Positions 12,829 through 24,591 of a stretch of 64,000 bases of DNA are shown here, piece after piece. Each line of letters begins with the position of its first letter. Positions within the stretch are counted from its first letter, which is position 1. The stretch comes from Hordeum vulgare subsp. vulgare (taxonomy: Eukaryota; Streptophyta; Magnoliopsida; Poales; Poaceae): NCBI RefSeq assembly GCF_904849725.1, contig NC_058519.1:532712316-532776315 (forward strand), given 5' to 3'. Under the pieces are notes generated by a model. The model was not told the DNA's origin. It searched no databases and was given only the letters and a program-made list of their open reading frames with translations. The position numbers and the translations under genes were made by a program.

Positions 12829-15800
12829 TGTGACAGCCCGATGTCGACGTTCCAGAAGATTCCCCTTCTATTCCGTTTTCGTCGTGTGTCTATTTTTATT
12901 TTGTCGCATCATCATCACATCATGCGCATCATCTGCATTGCATCGGCACCTCCGTTGCCGCCAGTTTTCAAAACTTGCATCCGTTGTTTGTTGTCGGTTC
13001 TCGTCGTTGTTCGTTCCTAGTCCGACCGCACTCACACGCGCCCGCGGCATCGTCAAACCCTGTTTTAAAAGTGCGTTTAAAACTTTCTCTGATCGAGGTG
13101 AAACTTGGCATGCGGTCGAGATTGGTTATAGCTAGGCCGCCTGTCAAATTTCGTCGCGATCGGAGACCGTCTGGTACCCGAACGGTCGACCGTAGCTGCA
13201 CCGTATTCGGACTATCGTCGGACGTGTGTCGGTGTATTAAAACTCGTTGCCGCGCCGCCCATTTTCCCTCTCATCTCTGATATCCACTCTACACGGCCAT
13301 GTACCCATTCCCGCGTGCGGAATCGTCCGAATCCGACCGCACGGTTGGATCCGGAACAGAATTCCGGTTAACCTACCCCCCCCCCTTGCCTATATTAGAC
13401 CCCCGTGCTTATTTCCGTACAAACCCCCCCCCCCCTCCACCTCGATTTCCACGCCGCCCACCTAACCCTAGCCGCCACCCCAGCGCTCTCTCTCTCCCAC
13501 CGGCCGCCGGGCCCGCCCGAGCCCGGGTCAGGCCCGCCCGAAACCCATCTGGGCCCGAACCTCAGCCGCCGCCGCCCCGAGCTCCCTGCTCCCGTCGCCG
13601 AGCTCCACCGCGCGCGCCTCCCGCGCCCCTAGCGCCGCGCCCCAGCACGTCGCCGGCCGGTGCGCCCCCGCCGCCGCCGCCTTGCACCTCGCTGCCGCCT
13701 CTCCCTGCCCGCAGTGCTCGCCATCTCTGGCCACCCCGTGCTATTCCCTGCGCCAGCGCCGCCGTGTCGTTCCCGTCGCGTAGCCCGTCGCTGCGCCAGC
13801 CCCACGGCCAGATCCGGCGGCCTCGAGGCCAGATCCGCCGCCGGCGGCCTTGGCCCGGCAGGTCCCTCGCCGGAATCCGGAGCCACCGTCGTGTCCTGGC
13901 TGCGCCTCCATGGCTGCGTGAGGAGCACGGGAGAGCTCGCCTGCCTCAACCGAGCCAGCCCCGCTCGGCTGGGCCCCGAGCAGGCCCAGGCTCTCGCGAC
14001 CCCTCCTCCAGGCCAGTCTCGGCCCAGCTCCTCCCAGCCCAGGTCGGCTCCTCCACCAGCACCCTCCAACTGGGCTTCCCCGTCGGCCCATCTCCACAGC
14101 ACCTCCAGGCCGGCCCAAGGTGGTAAGCCACACCCCTATCACTATTTCTCGCTCGCGTGCAGTTTTATTTAAGTGGCGCCCATGGCACTCTAGGCCCAAT
14201 TAGGTAGATTCGGCCCGTAGATAATATAGATGGTTCTAGGAATTAATAAATTCCAGTAAATAACCTTATATTTAAACGCGCGTATCTTTAATTCGTTAGT
14301 CGGATCGGAAAGTATTTGTAGTTTTTCGCGTAGTATCCGTTTTTGCAACTTGCATAAATGTCTGATGTGGTTTGACCCACAGTTTGCCTAGAAATGTGTG
14401 CTGTCCTAATAGGTTTCATCCCGTATTTAATTTTCGCGCAAGTCCGGATTGATCGTACGATGTAGATAAAATGCCCTTGTTTTAGGAACCATTTTTTCAT
14501 GTATTTTAGAGCGGTCATTGGTATTTTTGCATGTAGGGATTGCCGCTAGTTTGTTTTCCCGTGTATAGGTTATTTTCTCGCATTTATGTGTGGTATTATT
14601 TTTGTTGTGCAACCCCACATATTTTATATGTTTTCGGGGATTTTTCTGTGCAATTGGTTTTAGCTTTTGAGTAAATTAGTTCGTCCGATATTTTGCTATG
14701 TTGCCCTCTTGTCTATTTCATAGGATTTATTCAGTGCTTCATTTGATTATGTCTCGCTATGCCATTACTATCTTTGCCATGCTAGTTTTATCGCTGCTAT
14801 CGATTATGTCTCGCTGCCTACCACATGTTAAATATCAGCCTCTCAACAATGCCATGAAACCTTCAACATGTTCATTCTAGCAAACCACTGATTGGCTATG
14901 TTACCGCTTGCTTAACGCTGTGTTAGCGTTGCTAGTTGCACGTGTAGTTGCTTCCATGTGAAAACATGGATTCCTTGTCATATCACCATATTAATGCTAT
15001 TTAATTTAATGCACCTATATACTTGGTAAAAGGTGGAAGGCTCAGCCTTTCTAGCCTGGTGTTTTGTTCCACCTTTTCCCCTTAGTTTCGGCTACCGGTG
15101 TTATGTTCCATAATTGAGCGCTCCTAACACGAACGGGGTTGTTATGGGGACCCCCTTGATAATTCGTTTTAGATTAAAGCTGGTCTGGCAAGGCCCAACA
15201 TTGGTACTATTTGCCCAACATAATAATTCTGTTAATCTGAAATGCATAGGGAGTTAGCGCTACCCGAGGAGTAATTCTACATAATACAGGGGGGCAGTGC
15301 TGTTGGTGCTGGTCCAAAACTAGAGCCGTTTGCGAGGCCAAACCGGGGCAACTCGGGAGATTTCTATCAGGCCACCGTACGCTGTGCTTATCCGTCGTGT
15401 CCTGAGAACGAGATACGCGGCTCCTATCGGGATCGTCGACACGCCGGGCGGCCTTGCTGGATTAGTTTTACCTTTGACGAGATATCTTGTGCATCGGGAT
15501 TCCGGTGATGCTTTGGGTGATCTCAGAGTTGAGGTTTTCCACTTATGAATCCGACGAGATCGCGAGTGTCGTGATCGAGGATTTCTATGCGGCTTGTGGT
15601 AATTTGTGATGGACTAGTTGGAGCACCCCTGCAGGGTTAAATCTTTCAGAAAGCCGTGCCCGCGGTTATGTGGCAACGTGGAAACTTTGTTTAACACTGG
15701 TTCTAGATAACTTGAAGTTAACTTAATTAAAACTTGCCAACTGTGTGCGTAACCGTGACTGTCTCTTTCAGGAGTTCCTTCTCCGATCGAGGACACGGTG

Positions 15801-16426
15801 GGTTATGTCTGACATAGGTAGGTGTTCAGGATCATTTATTTCATCAACAGTAGTTCACGTCCGCATGCATAGATCTTCCCCCTCTTATTTCTTGTAATCG
15901 TAAGTGTAGCCACCAAATTTATGCTTAGCCGCTGCGGCAACCTCACCACTTAAACATACCTCACCTAATAAGCTTTGCTAGTCTTGATACCTTTGGAAAT
16001 GAGATTGCTGAGTCCCCTGTGGCTCACAGATTACTACAACACCAGTTGCAGGTACATGTAAAGGTTACTTCACGCGAGCTCGTTGATTGTTCATTTGGAG
16101 TTGCTTCTTCTTCTTCATCATCATCGATCTAGGATGGGTTCGAGGCCGGCAGCCTGGGATAGCAAGGATGGACGTTGTTCTTATTTTTTTCTCGTTTGTT
16201 TTCGTCCATAGTCGGACCCTGCTCTTACTCTTGATGAATATGTAATGTACTGATGTGACTCTGATGTAGCTTGTGGCGAGTGTAAGCCAACTCTATTTAT
16301 ATATCTCTCCTTTTCAGTACATGTACTTGTAACGATATCCATTCTTGCGGCACGACGAGATGCGCTTCTATCCCTGATGAGGCCCTCTTGCCAAATTGAG
16401 GATAGGATCGCATCTTGGGCATCACA
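12829..16426 (+). repeat. G2 5' LTR, 3598 bp, with internal deletion
   Basis: It aligns with the 3' LTR along its length but lacks about 1.34 kb (3' LTR about 21436-22780) at position 14745-14760, and lacks 16 bp near 14640. In the first roughly 190 aligned bases I count about six differences. The GC-rich block at 13250-14130 probably is the 5' untranslated leader region. Confidence 0.92.
13389..13398 (+). promoter_or_regulatory. Degraded TATA box of G2 5' LTR
   Basis: It reads CCTATATTAG where the 3' LTR has CCTATATATAG, followed in both by ACCCCCGTGCTTATTTCC. The missing TA step probably weakens the promoter of this LTR. Confidence 0.55.
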
Positions 16427-16428
16427 AG

Positions 16429-16440
16429 TTGGTATCAGAG
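16429..16440 (+). promoter_or_regulatory. Primer-binding site of G2 (initiator Met tRNA type)
   Basis: TTGGTATCAGAGCAG begins here, two bases after the LTR. It is the same type of site as in G1. Confidence 0.93.
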
Positions 16441-19400
16441 CAGTACCGACCTAGGAGCCCCCTTGATTGATCGAACTTGGCCGAGTCGAGTCTAGTGAAA
16501 AACTGTTTTGAGTCTAGTTATATATCGGAGAGTAGGATTCTTTTTTCTCCTCTTCTATGCTGTGGTGAGGAATCTTGACGTAATAATTTATTCTACTCCT
16601 CTCCCCACTCAAAAAAAATTAGGATCACACGGATATTTTTGAGATCTATATGATGCCGATGTGACGGAGTTCTGTCTTGGTGCCTCCTATCTGCTTTAAG
16701 TTTCAGGGGAGTTGAGCTCTAGGGGATTCTTGAGCACATCGTTATCATTTAGATTCCTTAGTATCTCAGAACGAAGGATGTTCGTAATTGCTTCAATACT
16801 AGTAGTGGCGAGATAACCCCGATGTCCCCAGTACTGGTGCAGATTGTTCGGGAGTACTGCCATACTTTGTATCGTTGTGATCACGAGGGTCTGTTGTAGA
16901 TGAAGGTCCGAGATTCTGGTTGTGTGTTGACGGATGTGATACAGGTGGCGGGTTAGTATAGGAGTTGTGTGATATTACTCCTTGTATCCGTGTACCAGAT
17001 TGCATGACCAGATATTTCGGGAATTCATAGGTGGGAATTCAAGTAATTGCTTATAGGACAATCTTCCAACAAACGCATGATGTTTGGTTGGGGTTCGACA
17101 TCTAGTGGATTCCTGTCCACGAAAATATCGGACGAAATCTTTCTCATGAGTTTGTTCTCGTTTGATTCATAAGCCTTTCCCTTTGTCTTATTGAATATGG
17201 TAATGCGAGTTGCTTCGATGTCAATGGTGATTTCAGATTTTTCCTAATATGTGTTCTCATATTTTTATGTGAATGCAATTCTTTGCTCAATCAGATTGTC
17301 TTATCATTTCTTGTCAACCGGAGTCGTCGTGCTAATTCTTTTTCAACCGGTGTGTTTCTCTTCAAGTAATCCTATCCTCTCCAATTTTGCAAGATCATTC
17401 TCTCATTTTATTCCAGAGTTCATCTCATCCGTCCCAAGTTGTCTTTGTTTTTCCCCGCCCTCCCGCCCTTTTTCTTCAGTGATTGGATTTCATCCAACTG
17501 CATTTCATTTCCTTGATGCTTCCGCTATCTCTTCTTTCTTTCGTAACCGGTGATTCATCGTGAAGATTCTCAGGAGCTTCGTGTCATATTTGTTCATTCT
17601 TGTCATCCTTACCGGTGAATTTAATTCAGTTATCCAGGGTCATCATATCCTTTTCAAACATTAAATTCTTTCCTATGTTGGGAATTCTTATGAGCCTATC
17701 TTGTTATTCATTCCTCTCTCTTTCTATCCGGAGTGTTAAAGATATTTCAGTAGTTTCTCGTTTTCAATTCTGTAATTATTTCGAGGTGCTCAACCTCATC
17801 TAGTTTTCATTTATACCAGTGCAATATCTCTCTTTCTAGCAATCTTTTCAACGATGGTTTCTTTGAGTGGGCCCATAACCCACAGGTTTTTCCCAGGATC
17901 TTATATGTCTATTCTATTTTTCCGGAGATCTCTATATCTTTTCAACTATGACGTAAGTATGAATTTCATCAGTTATATCCCTTCTCCAAGACCTATTCGA
18001 ATTAATTCTCATATTTGGCTCAACCTTGCATTCTTCTTTATTCCGGAGTGTCTCCGTTATTCCTGGTGTTGTTCTCGTCTTCATTCTCAGCTTGCAATTC
18101 GAAGGAGTATTTCTCTCAATCTAGGTTCATTCTCTTGGAGATTAATCATTTCAGCTTGGTACCATCATCTTAATTGTTCCAATCATGAGTAATCCCTTTC
18201 TTGCTATCCGGTGCTTTTCTAGGTTGTTTTTATTCTCGATCCTCCGAAGGCCATCATTTCAGAAGATTCTTCGTTCTCAGCTTTCAGCTTTCATCCTCAA
18301 TTCTTCTCCACTGTTGTCTCTTCATCGTCTCTCGTTTATCCGGTGCGTTGTTCAAGTTTTCTTTCAGGTGGATCATGATCTCTTCATTCTCATGTGTTTC
18401 CATGCATTATTGGAATTTCCATTCAGTTGTGAATTCTTACCGGTGCTTCCTTCAATTATGCTTCAAGTGATGCTTATCTCTCTGCCTCTTCAAGATTCAT
18501 TTCTATAAGAATAAGTGGTATGCTAAATCCGTTGATTGTCATCAATTAAACTTGATGAAGGATGACCATAACATAATTCTTATTATTCTCCTTCCTTCTT
18601 CCAAGAGATTTCAATTCTTCTTCCAGAGGACTCATGATATCAATTCTTTTCTCCAGTATCCGTTCTCTTGCATTCCCAAGTGCATTTGTTCTTCCTTTAT
18701 CCTTTGAGGTGGTATTATAGCCTTCTTGTTAGTGTACGAGCCTCGAAGAGATTTCCTTTCAAGAATGAGATAATTAAATCCACCAATTCTATGATCATGA
18801 GATATTTTCAACCCATGATTTCTTCATTGAGCTATCTTGGTTTGGATTTCACCTAAAGCTTTTCGTATGGATTGTTGCTATCATGGTGCTTGTCATTAAT
18901 CCAAGTTCTCAATGCACCCTCTTGGTGTAAGAAGTTTTGATATCTTTGCTTGCAGCTATCCTTGTTTCTTTTAGTGGGTGGTTGCCATCTCATAAATGTG
19001 AGATGGTTTTCATAAGCCCACTACTATCTTGTTCTTTTCGTTGTTGTTTTTCCAACAACTCCGTCCAATTTTTCTTGCAAGCATGCTTGCCAAGTTCATT
19101 GGAGTAGTAGTTGTCATTCTCTTCTTCCGTATGAGTTAGTTCCTATTCTATTGTTCCGGAGGCATTGTGATGTTGCTCTTTTGGGTCCGTCTTGTTGTTC
19201 TATCAAGATCATGGTGTTCCCTTGCTCTATTTACTTGTTTGTTGTGAATATTGTCTATTTCTTCCACCTTTTGGAATTTTTTGTCCCATTTTCCTACCGA
19301 AGTGCTGCCGAAATTTTCCGTGAATTCTTGCTTCTTTCTCATATCATTCCTCATCTCTTTGCAACCTTCAAGGGTCGTTGGTTTCACTCGTTTGTCAAAG

Positions 19401-19491
19401 AAGCGACTAAGTCTTTACCTCTTGCTTTCTCATCCTCTCCCCCTTTCATTCTTCGATCTCGGGGCGAGATCCTCTTGTAGTGTAGGAGAGT
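16441..19491 (+). other. Non-coding internal region of G2
   Basis: About 3 kb with no gag, protease, RT or integrase motif in any frame. From about 17240 to 18700 the plus strand is strongly T/C-rich and the motif CCGG(T/A)G recurs every 50-150 bases amid TTCTC, TTCATT and TCTTC words, suggesting an old, diverged repeat. Open frames there are Phe/Ser/Leu-rich and are composition artefacts. The last 45 bases keep the gypsy 3' end (GATCTCGGGGCGAGATC, then a purine tract GTGTAGGAGAG). Confidence 0.8.
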
Positions 19492-22400
19492 TGTGACAGC
19501 TCGATGCCGACGTTCCAGAAGATTCCCCTTCTATTCCGTTTTCGTCGTGTGTCTATTTTTATTTTGTCGCATCATCATCCCATCATGCGCATCATCTGCA
19601 TTGCATCGGCATCTCCGTTGCCGCCAGTTTTCAAAACTTGCATCCGTTGTTAGTTGCCGGTTCTCGTCGTTGTTCGTTCCTAGTCCGACCGCACTCACAC
19701 GCGCCCGCGGCACCGTCAAACCCTGTTTTAAAAGTGCGTTTAAAACTTTCTTTGATCGACGTGAAACTTGGCATGTGGTCGATATTAGTTATAGCTAGGC
19801 CGCCTGTCGAATTTCATCGCGATCGGAAACCGTCGCGTACCCGAACGGTCGACCGTAGCGGCACCGTATTCGGACTACCGCCGGACGTGTGTCGGTGTTT
19901 TAAAACCCGTTGCCGCGCTGCCCGTTTTCCCTCTCGTCTCCGAATATCCACTCTACACGGCCACGTACCCATTCCCGCGTGCGGAATCGTCCAAATCCGA
20001 CCGCACAGTTGGATCCGGAACGGAATTCCGGTTAACCTAGCCCCCCCCCCCTTGCCTATATATAGACCCCCGTGCTTATTTCCACACAAACCCCCCTCCA
20101 CCTTGATTTCCGCACCGCCACCTAACCCTAGCCGCCACCCCAACGCTCTCTCTCTCTCCCACCGGCCGCCGGGCCCGCCCGAGCCCGGGTCAGGCCCGCC
20201 TGAAACCCATCTGGGCCCGAACCTCAGCCGTCGCCGCCTCGAGCTCCCTGCTCCCGTCGCCGAGCTCCACCGCGCGCGCCTCCCGCGCCCCTAGCGCCGC
20301 GCCCCAGCACGTCGCCGGCCGGTGCGCCCCCGCCGCTGCCGCCTTGCACCTCGCCGCCACCTCTCCCTGCCTGTAGTGCTCGCCAACTCCGTCCACCCCG
20401 TGATATTCCCTGCCCCAGCGCCGTCGTGCCGTTCCAGTCGCGTAGCCCGTCGCTGCGCCAGCCCCACGGCCAGATCCGGCGGCCTCGAGGCCGGATCCGT
20501 CGTCGGCGGCCTTGGCCCAGCAGGTCCCTCGCCAGAATCCGGAGCCACCGTCATGTCCTGGCTGCGCCGCCATGGCTGCGTGAGGAGCACGGGAGAGCTC
20601 GCCTGCCTCGACCGAGCCAGCCCCGCTCGGCTCGGCCCCGAGCAGGCCCCGGCTCCCGCGGACCCTCCTCCAGGCCGGCCTCGTCCTAGCTCCTCCCAGC
20701 CCAGGTCGGCTCCTCCACCAGCACCCTCCAACTGGGCGCCCCCGTCGGCCCATCTCCACAGCACCTCCAGGCCGGCCCAAGGTGGTAAGCCACGCCCCTA
20801 TCACTATTTCTCGCCCGCGTTCAATTTTATTTAAGTGGCGCCCATGGCAGTGTAGGCCCAATTAGGTAGATTCGGCCCGTAGATAATATAGATGGTTTTA
20901 GGAATTAATAAATTCCAGTAAATAACCGTATATTTAAACGCGCCTATCTTTTAATCCGTTAGTCGGATCGGAGCGTATTAGATATGTTTTCTTGTAGTTT
21001 TTCGCGTAGTATCCGTTTTTGCAACTTGCATAAATGTTTGATGTGGTTTGACCCACATTTTGCATAGAAATGCGTGTTGTCCTAATAGGTTTCGTCCCGT
21101 ATTTAATTTTCGCGCAAGTCCAGATTGATCGTATGCCGTAGATAAAATAACCTTGTTTTAGGAACCATTTTTCCATGTATTTTAGAGCGGTCATTGGTAT
21201 TTTTGCATGTATGGATTGCCGCTAGTTGATTTTCCCGTGTATAGGTTATTTTCTCGCATTTATGTGTGGTATTATTTTTGTTGTGCAACCCCACATATTT
21301 TATATGTTTTCGGGGTAGAAAAATCCATGGGATTTTTCTGTGCAATTGGTTTTAGCTTTTGAGTAAATTAGTTCGCGCGATATTTTGCTATGTTGCCCTC
21401 TTGTCTATTTGGTAGGATTTATTCTGTGCTTCCTTTGATTAAGTTGTCAACTAGGGAGTTGATCTTTCATGTTTAGTCTAGCCCCTGGTATTTTTATTTG
21501 CAATAAAAATGCATGTTTAGGTGTGGTTTGCTTGCTCTCAAGTTGCTAGAAATAGTGCTGATTTTGAGGAGCTGAAATATTTCTAAGTCTGAAATCTGTT
21601 ATATTTTGTTGCTGTTTTGTTTTGCTTCTATCTTTAGATCTGTAGCTCTTTTCAGGTTGGTCCAATGGAGTTAGTTGTAGCCCTTGTGTTTCTCTAGCAT
21701 GCTGTAAATTTTCATGCCATTTGGAGTCCTGTAGCTATTGGTTTTGCTGCTGTCAATATGCCTTCAGACCGAAAACTGCACTTTCATGAGGTGTAATTTT
21801 CACTAAGTCTGAAATAGTGTGTGAGATGCCATTTTGTGACTTCTTTCTCTAGTGATCCTTGATGCCATGCTAGTTATTGTTAGTTGTTTTGTAATAGTTC
21901 TTCTTGCCCTCTTTCGTGCCATGCCTTGCTTGAGTTTATCGGAGTTGTGTAGTCGTAGTTGTGGGGTGTAGAAAATGCTATGTGGCTGATTTTGGCAGAT
22001 TGTAGTCATTTCTTGTTTTGCTCGTAGTTTTTGAACCGTAGCTCCGTTTTGATCGTGTCCTACATGAAACTTGCTTAGAATCTTGTGTAGTTTCATTTTC
22101 TCTTACTGGTTGTATGTTTTGAAGTGCTCGCGACCGTCGTTGCACACATATTGTATTCATGTCATCATATCTTGCGGTGCTTGTAACTTTTGACCCGTAG
22201 CTCCGTTGGAGATGTTCTCTATGTGTAGATTGCTTGATATGACGCGTAGAATCACGTGAACCTATTTGTTTTGCTGTTTAACAACTAATTAAATGTGTTA
22301 GTTCAGATCTGGACAGAATTGTAAATTAACATATGAGGTCGTCTCGGAGGTGCTATAAGTCATTTCCGACCTCATTTAAAATGCCTAGATAGGTAGGTTA

Positions 22401-24444
22401 ATTGCGCTTCACCTGTTGCCATGTTTAATCACATTTAATATTGTCGAGTACCCAATCAGGATAGAACTAAATAACTCGTATGTGGAGTTTCGTCAATACG
22501 CAACTCGTTGCATATTGAACTTCACTTACCGTGTAGTGTTTGATTGTGTGGTTTGACATGCCGTGACTTGCATGTGTTCAGTTGCTCATGCATCATATGT
22601 GTTGTGAATCGTGTGGTGAATCTCGTGTGTTGGTTCGTGTTTCCGGTTCGCTTCGTCTCGATAGAGTTCCGCATCGTGCCGGATTGTGAGGACCCGTTCG
22701 ACTACGTCGGTTCGTTTGCTTCACGGAGGTGTTCTTCTTCTAAGCGGGATCTCAGGCAAGATGACCATTTCCCCAGATACCATTACTATCTTTTCCATGC
22801 TAATTTTATCGCTGCTATCGATTATGTCTCGCTGCCTACCACATGTTAAATATCAGCCTCTCAACAATGCCATGAAACCTTCAACATGTTCATCCTAGCA
22901 AACCACTGATTGGCTATGTTACCGCTTGCTTAACCCTGTGTTATAGTTGCTAGTTGTAGGTGCAGTTGCTTCCATGTGAAAACATGGGTTCCTTGTCATA
23001 TCACCATACTAATGCTATTTAATTTAATGCACCTATGTACTTGGTAAAAGGTGGAAGGCTCGGCCTTTCTAGCCTGGTGTTTTGTTCCACCTTTGCCCCC
23101 TTAGTTTCGGCTACCGATGTTATGTTCCATAATTGAGCGCTCCTAACACGATCGGGGTTGTCATGGGAACCCCCTTCATTATTCGTTTTAGACTAAAGCT
23201 AGTCTGGCAAGGCCCAACATTGGTACTATTTGCCCAACATAATAATTCTGTTAATCTGAAATGCATAGGGAGTTAGCGCTACCCGAGGAGTAATTCTACA
23301 TAATACAGGGAGGCCAGTGCTGTATACTGGTCCAAAACTAGAGGCGTTTGCGGGGCCAACCCGGGGCAACTCGAGAGATTTCTATCAGGCCACCGTACGC
23401 TGTGCTTATTCGTCGTGTCCTGAGAACGAGATACGCGGCTCCTATCGGGATCGTCGACACGTCGAGCGGCCTTATTGGATTAGTTTTACCTTTGATGAGA
23501 TATCTTGTGCATCGGGATTCCGGTGATGCTTTGGGTAATCTCAGAGTTGAGGTTTTCCACTTAGGAATCCGACGAGATCGCGAGTGTCATGATCGAGGAT
23601 TTCTATGCGGCTTGTGGTAATTTGTGATGGACTAGTTGGAGCACCCCTGCAGGGTTAAATCTTTCGGAAAGCCGTCCCCGCGGTTATGTGGCAACGTGGA
23701 AACTTTGTTTAATAGTGGTTCTAGATAACTTAAAGTTAACTTAATTAAAACTTGCCAACTATGTGCGTAACCGTGACTTTCTCTTTCGTGACTTCCTTCT
23801 CCGATCGAGGACACTGTGGGGTTATGTCTGACGTAGGTAGGTGTTCAGGATCATTTATTTGATCAACAGTAGTTCACGTCCGCTATGCGTAGATCTTCCC
23901 CCTCTTATTTCTTGTACTCGTAAGTGTAGCCACCAAATTTATGCTTAGCCGCTGAGGCAACGTCACCACTTAACCATACCTCACCTAATAAGCTTTGCTA
24001 GTCTTGATACCTTTGGAAATGAGATTGTTGAGGCCCCTGTGGCTCACAGGTTACTACAACACCAGTTGCAGGTACAGGTAAAGGTTACTTGACGCGAGCG
24101 CGTTGATTTTTCATTTGGAGTTGCTTCTTCTTCTTCTTCATCGATCTAGGATGGGTTCGAGGCCGGCAGCCTGGGATAGCAAGGATGGACGTTGTTCTTA
24201 TTTTTTTTCTCGTTTGTTTTCGTCCGTAGTCGGACCCTGCTCTTACTCTTGATGAATATGTAATGTACTGATGTGACTCTGATGTAGCTTGTGGCGAGTG
24301 TAAGCCAACTCTATTTATATATCTCTCCTTTTCAGTACATGTACTTGTAATGATATCCATTCTTGCGACACGATGAGATGCGCTTCTATCCCTGACGATG
24401 CCCTCGTGCCAAATTGAGGATAGGGTCGCATCTTGGGCGTGACA
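19492..24444 (+). repeat. G2 3' LTR, 4953 bp
   Basis: This is the longer and probably more original LTR. It includes about 21436-22780, which the 5' LTR lacks. It ends GGGCGTGACA at 24444, followed by acttg. Confidence 0.92.
20056..20064 (+). promoter_or_regulatory. TATA box of G2 3' LTR
   Basis: CTATATATA lies about 560 bp into the LTR, just after a C-run and just before a GC-rich block. Transcription would be expected about 30 bp downstream. Confidence 0.65.
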
Positions 24445-24449
24445 ACTTG

Positions 24450-24576
24450 GCACTGAGTTAATAGGTTAGTCCCAAAAAATATATAAAATATCATATTCAT
24501 GCATACAAAACATCCAAAGTTGACAAGATAATAGCATGGAATCATCAAAAATTATAGATACGTTGGAGACGTATCA
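24450..24576 (-). repeat. G3 3' LTR, right part
   Basis: It continues the LTR broken at 12828; the sequence matches 31720-31846. It ends in the terminal hairpin GATACGTTGGAGACGTATC. Confidence 0.92.
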
Positions 24577-24591
24577 AGCATCCCCAAGCTT
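24577..24591 (-). promoter_or_regulatory. Polypurine tract of G3
   Basis: The minus strand reads AAGCTTGGGGATGCT directly before the LTR start TGATACGTC. Confidence 0.75.

Larger units (their letters stand above)
12829..24444 (+). mobile_element. G2: complete large gypsy element without pol
   Basis: It has LTRs starting TGTGACAGC (12829 and 19492) and ending in CA (16426 and 24444), flanked by a perfect 5-bp duplication acttg (12824-12828 and 24445-24449). A Met-type primer site follows the first LTR and a purine-rich tract precedes the second. The 3.07-kb internal region has no ORF resembling gag or pol, so it is non-autonomous. The last bases before its purine tract keep the ATCTCGGGGCGAGAT palindrome that also ends the G1 polyprotein (G1: ATCTCGGGACGAGAT). 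Its LTR shares with G1 a block with CCCCTGCAGGG and a CCG-rich core. I infer that G2 derives from a G1-like ancestor and uses G1-type enzymes. Confidence 0.92.

Noticed and set aside
13299..14172. Long Pro/Ala/Arg-rich open frames on both strands
   Set aside because: They overlap on both strands in a GC-rich LTR block, have no domain, and the other LTR copy (20190-20861) changes their frame. Composition artefact.
17251..18508. Series of 90-112 codon frames in the G2 internal region
   Set aside because: Phe/Ser/Leu-rich, as expected from T/C-rich sequence; no domain.
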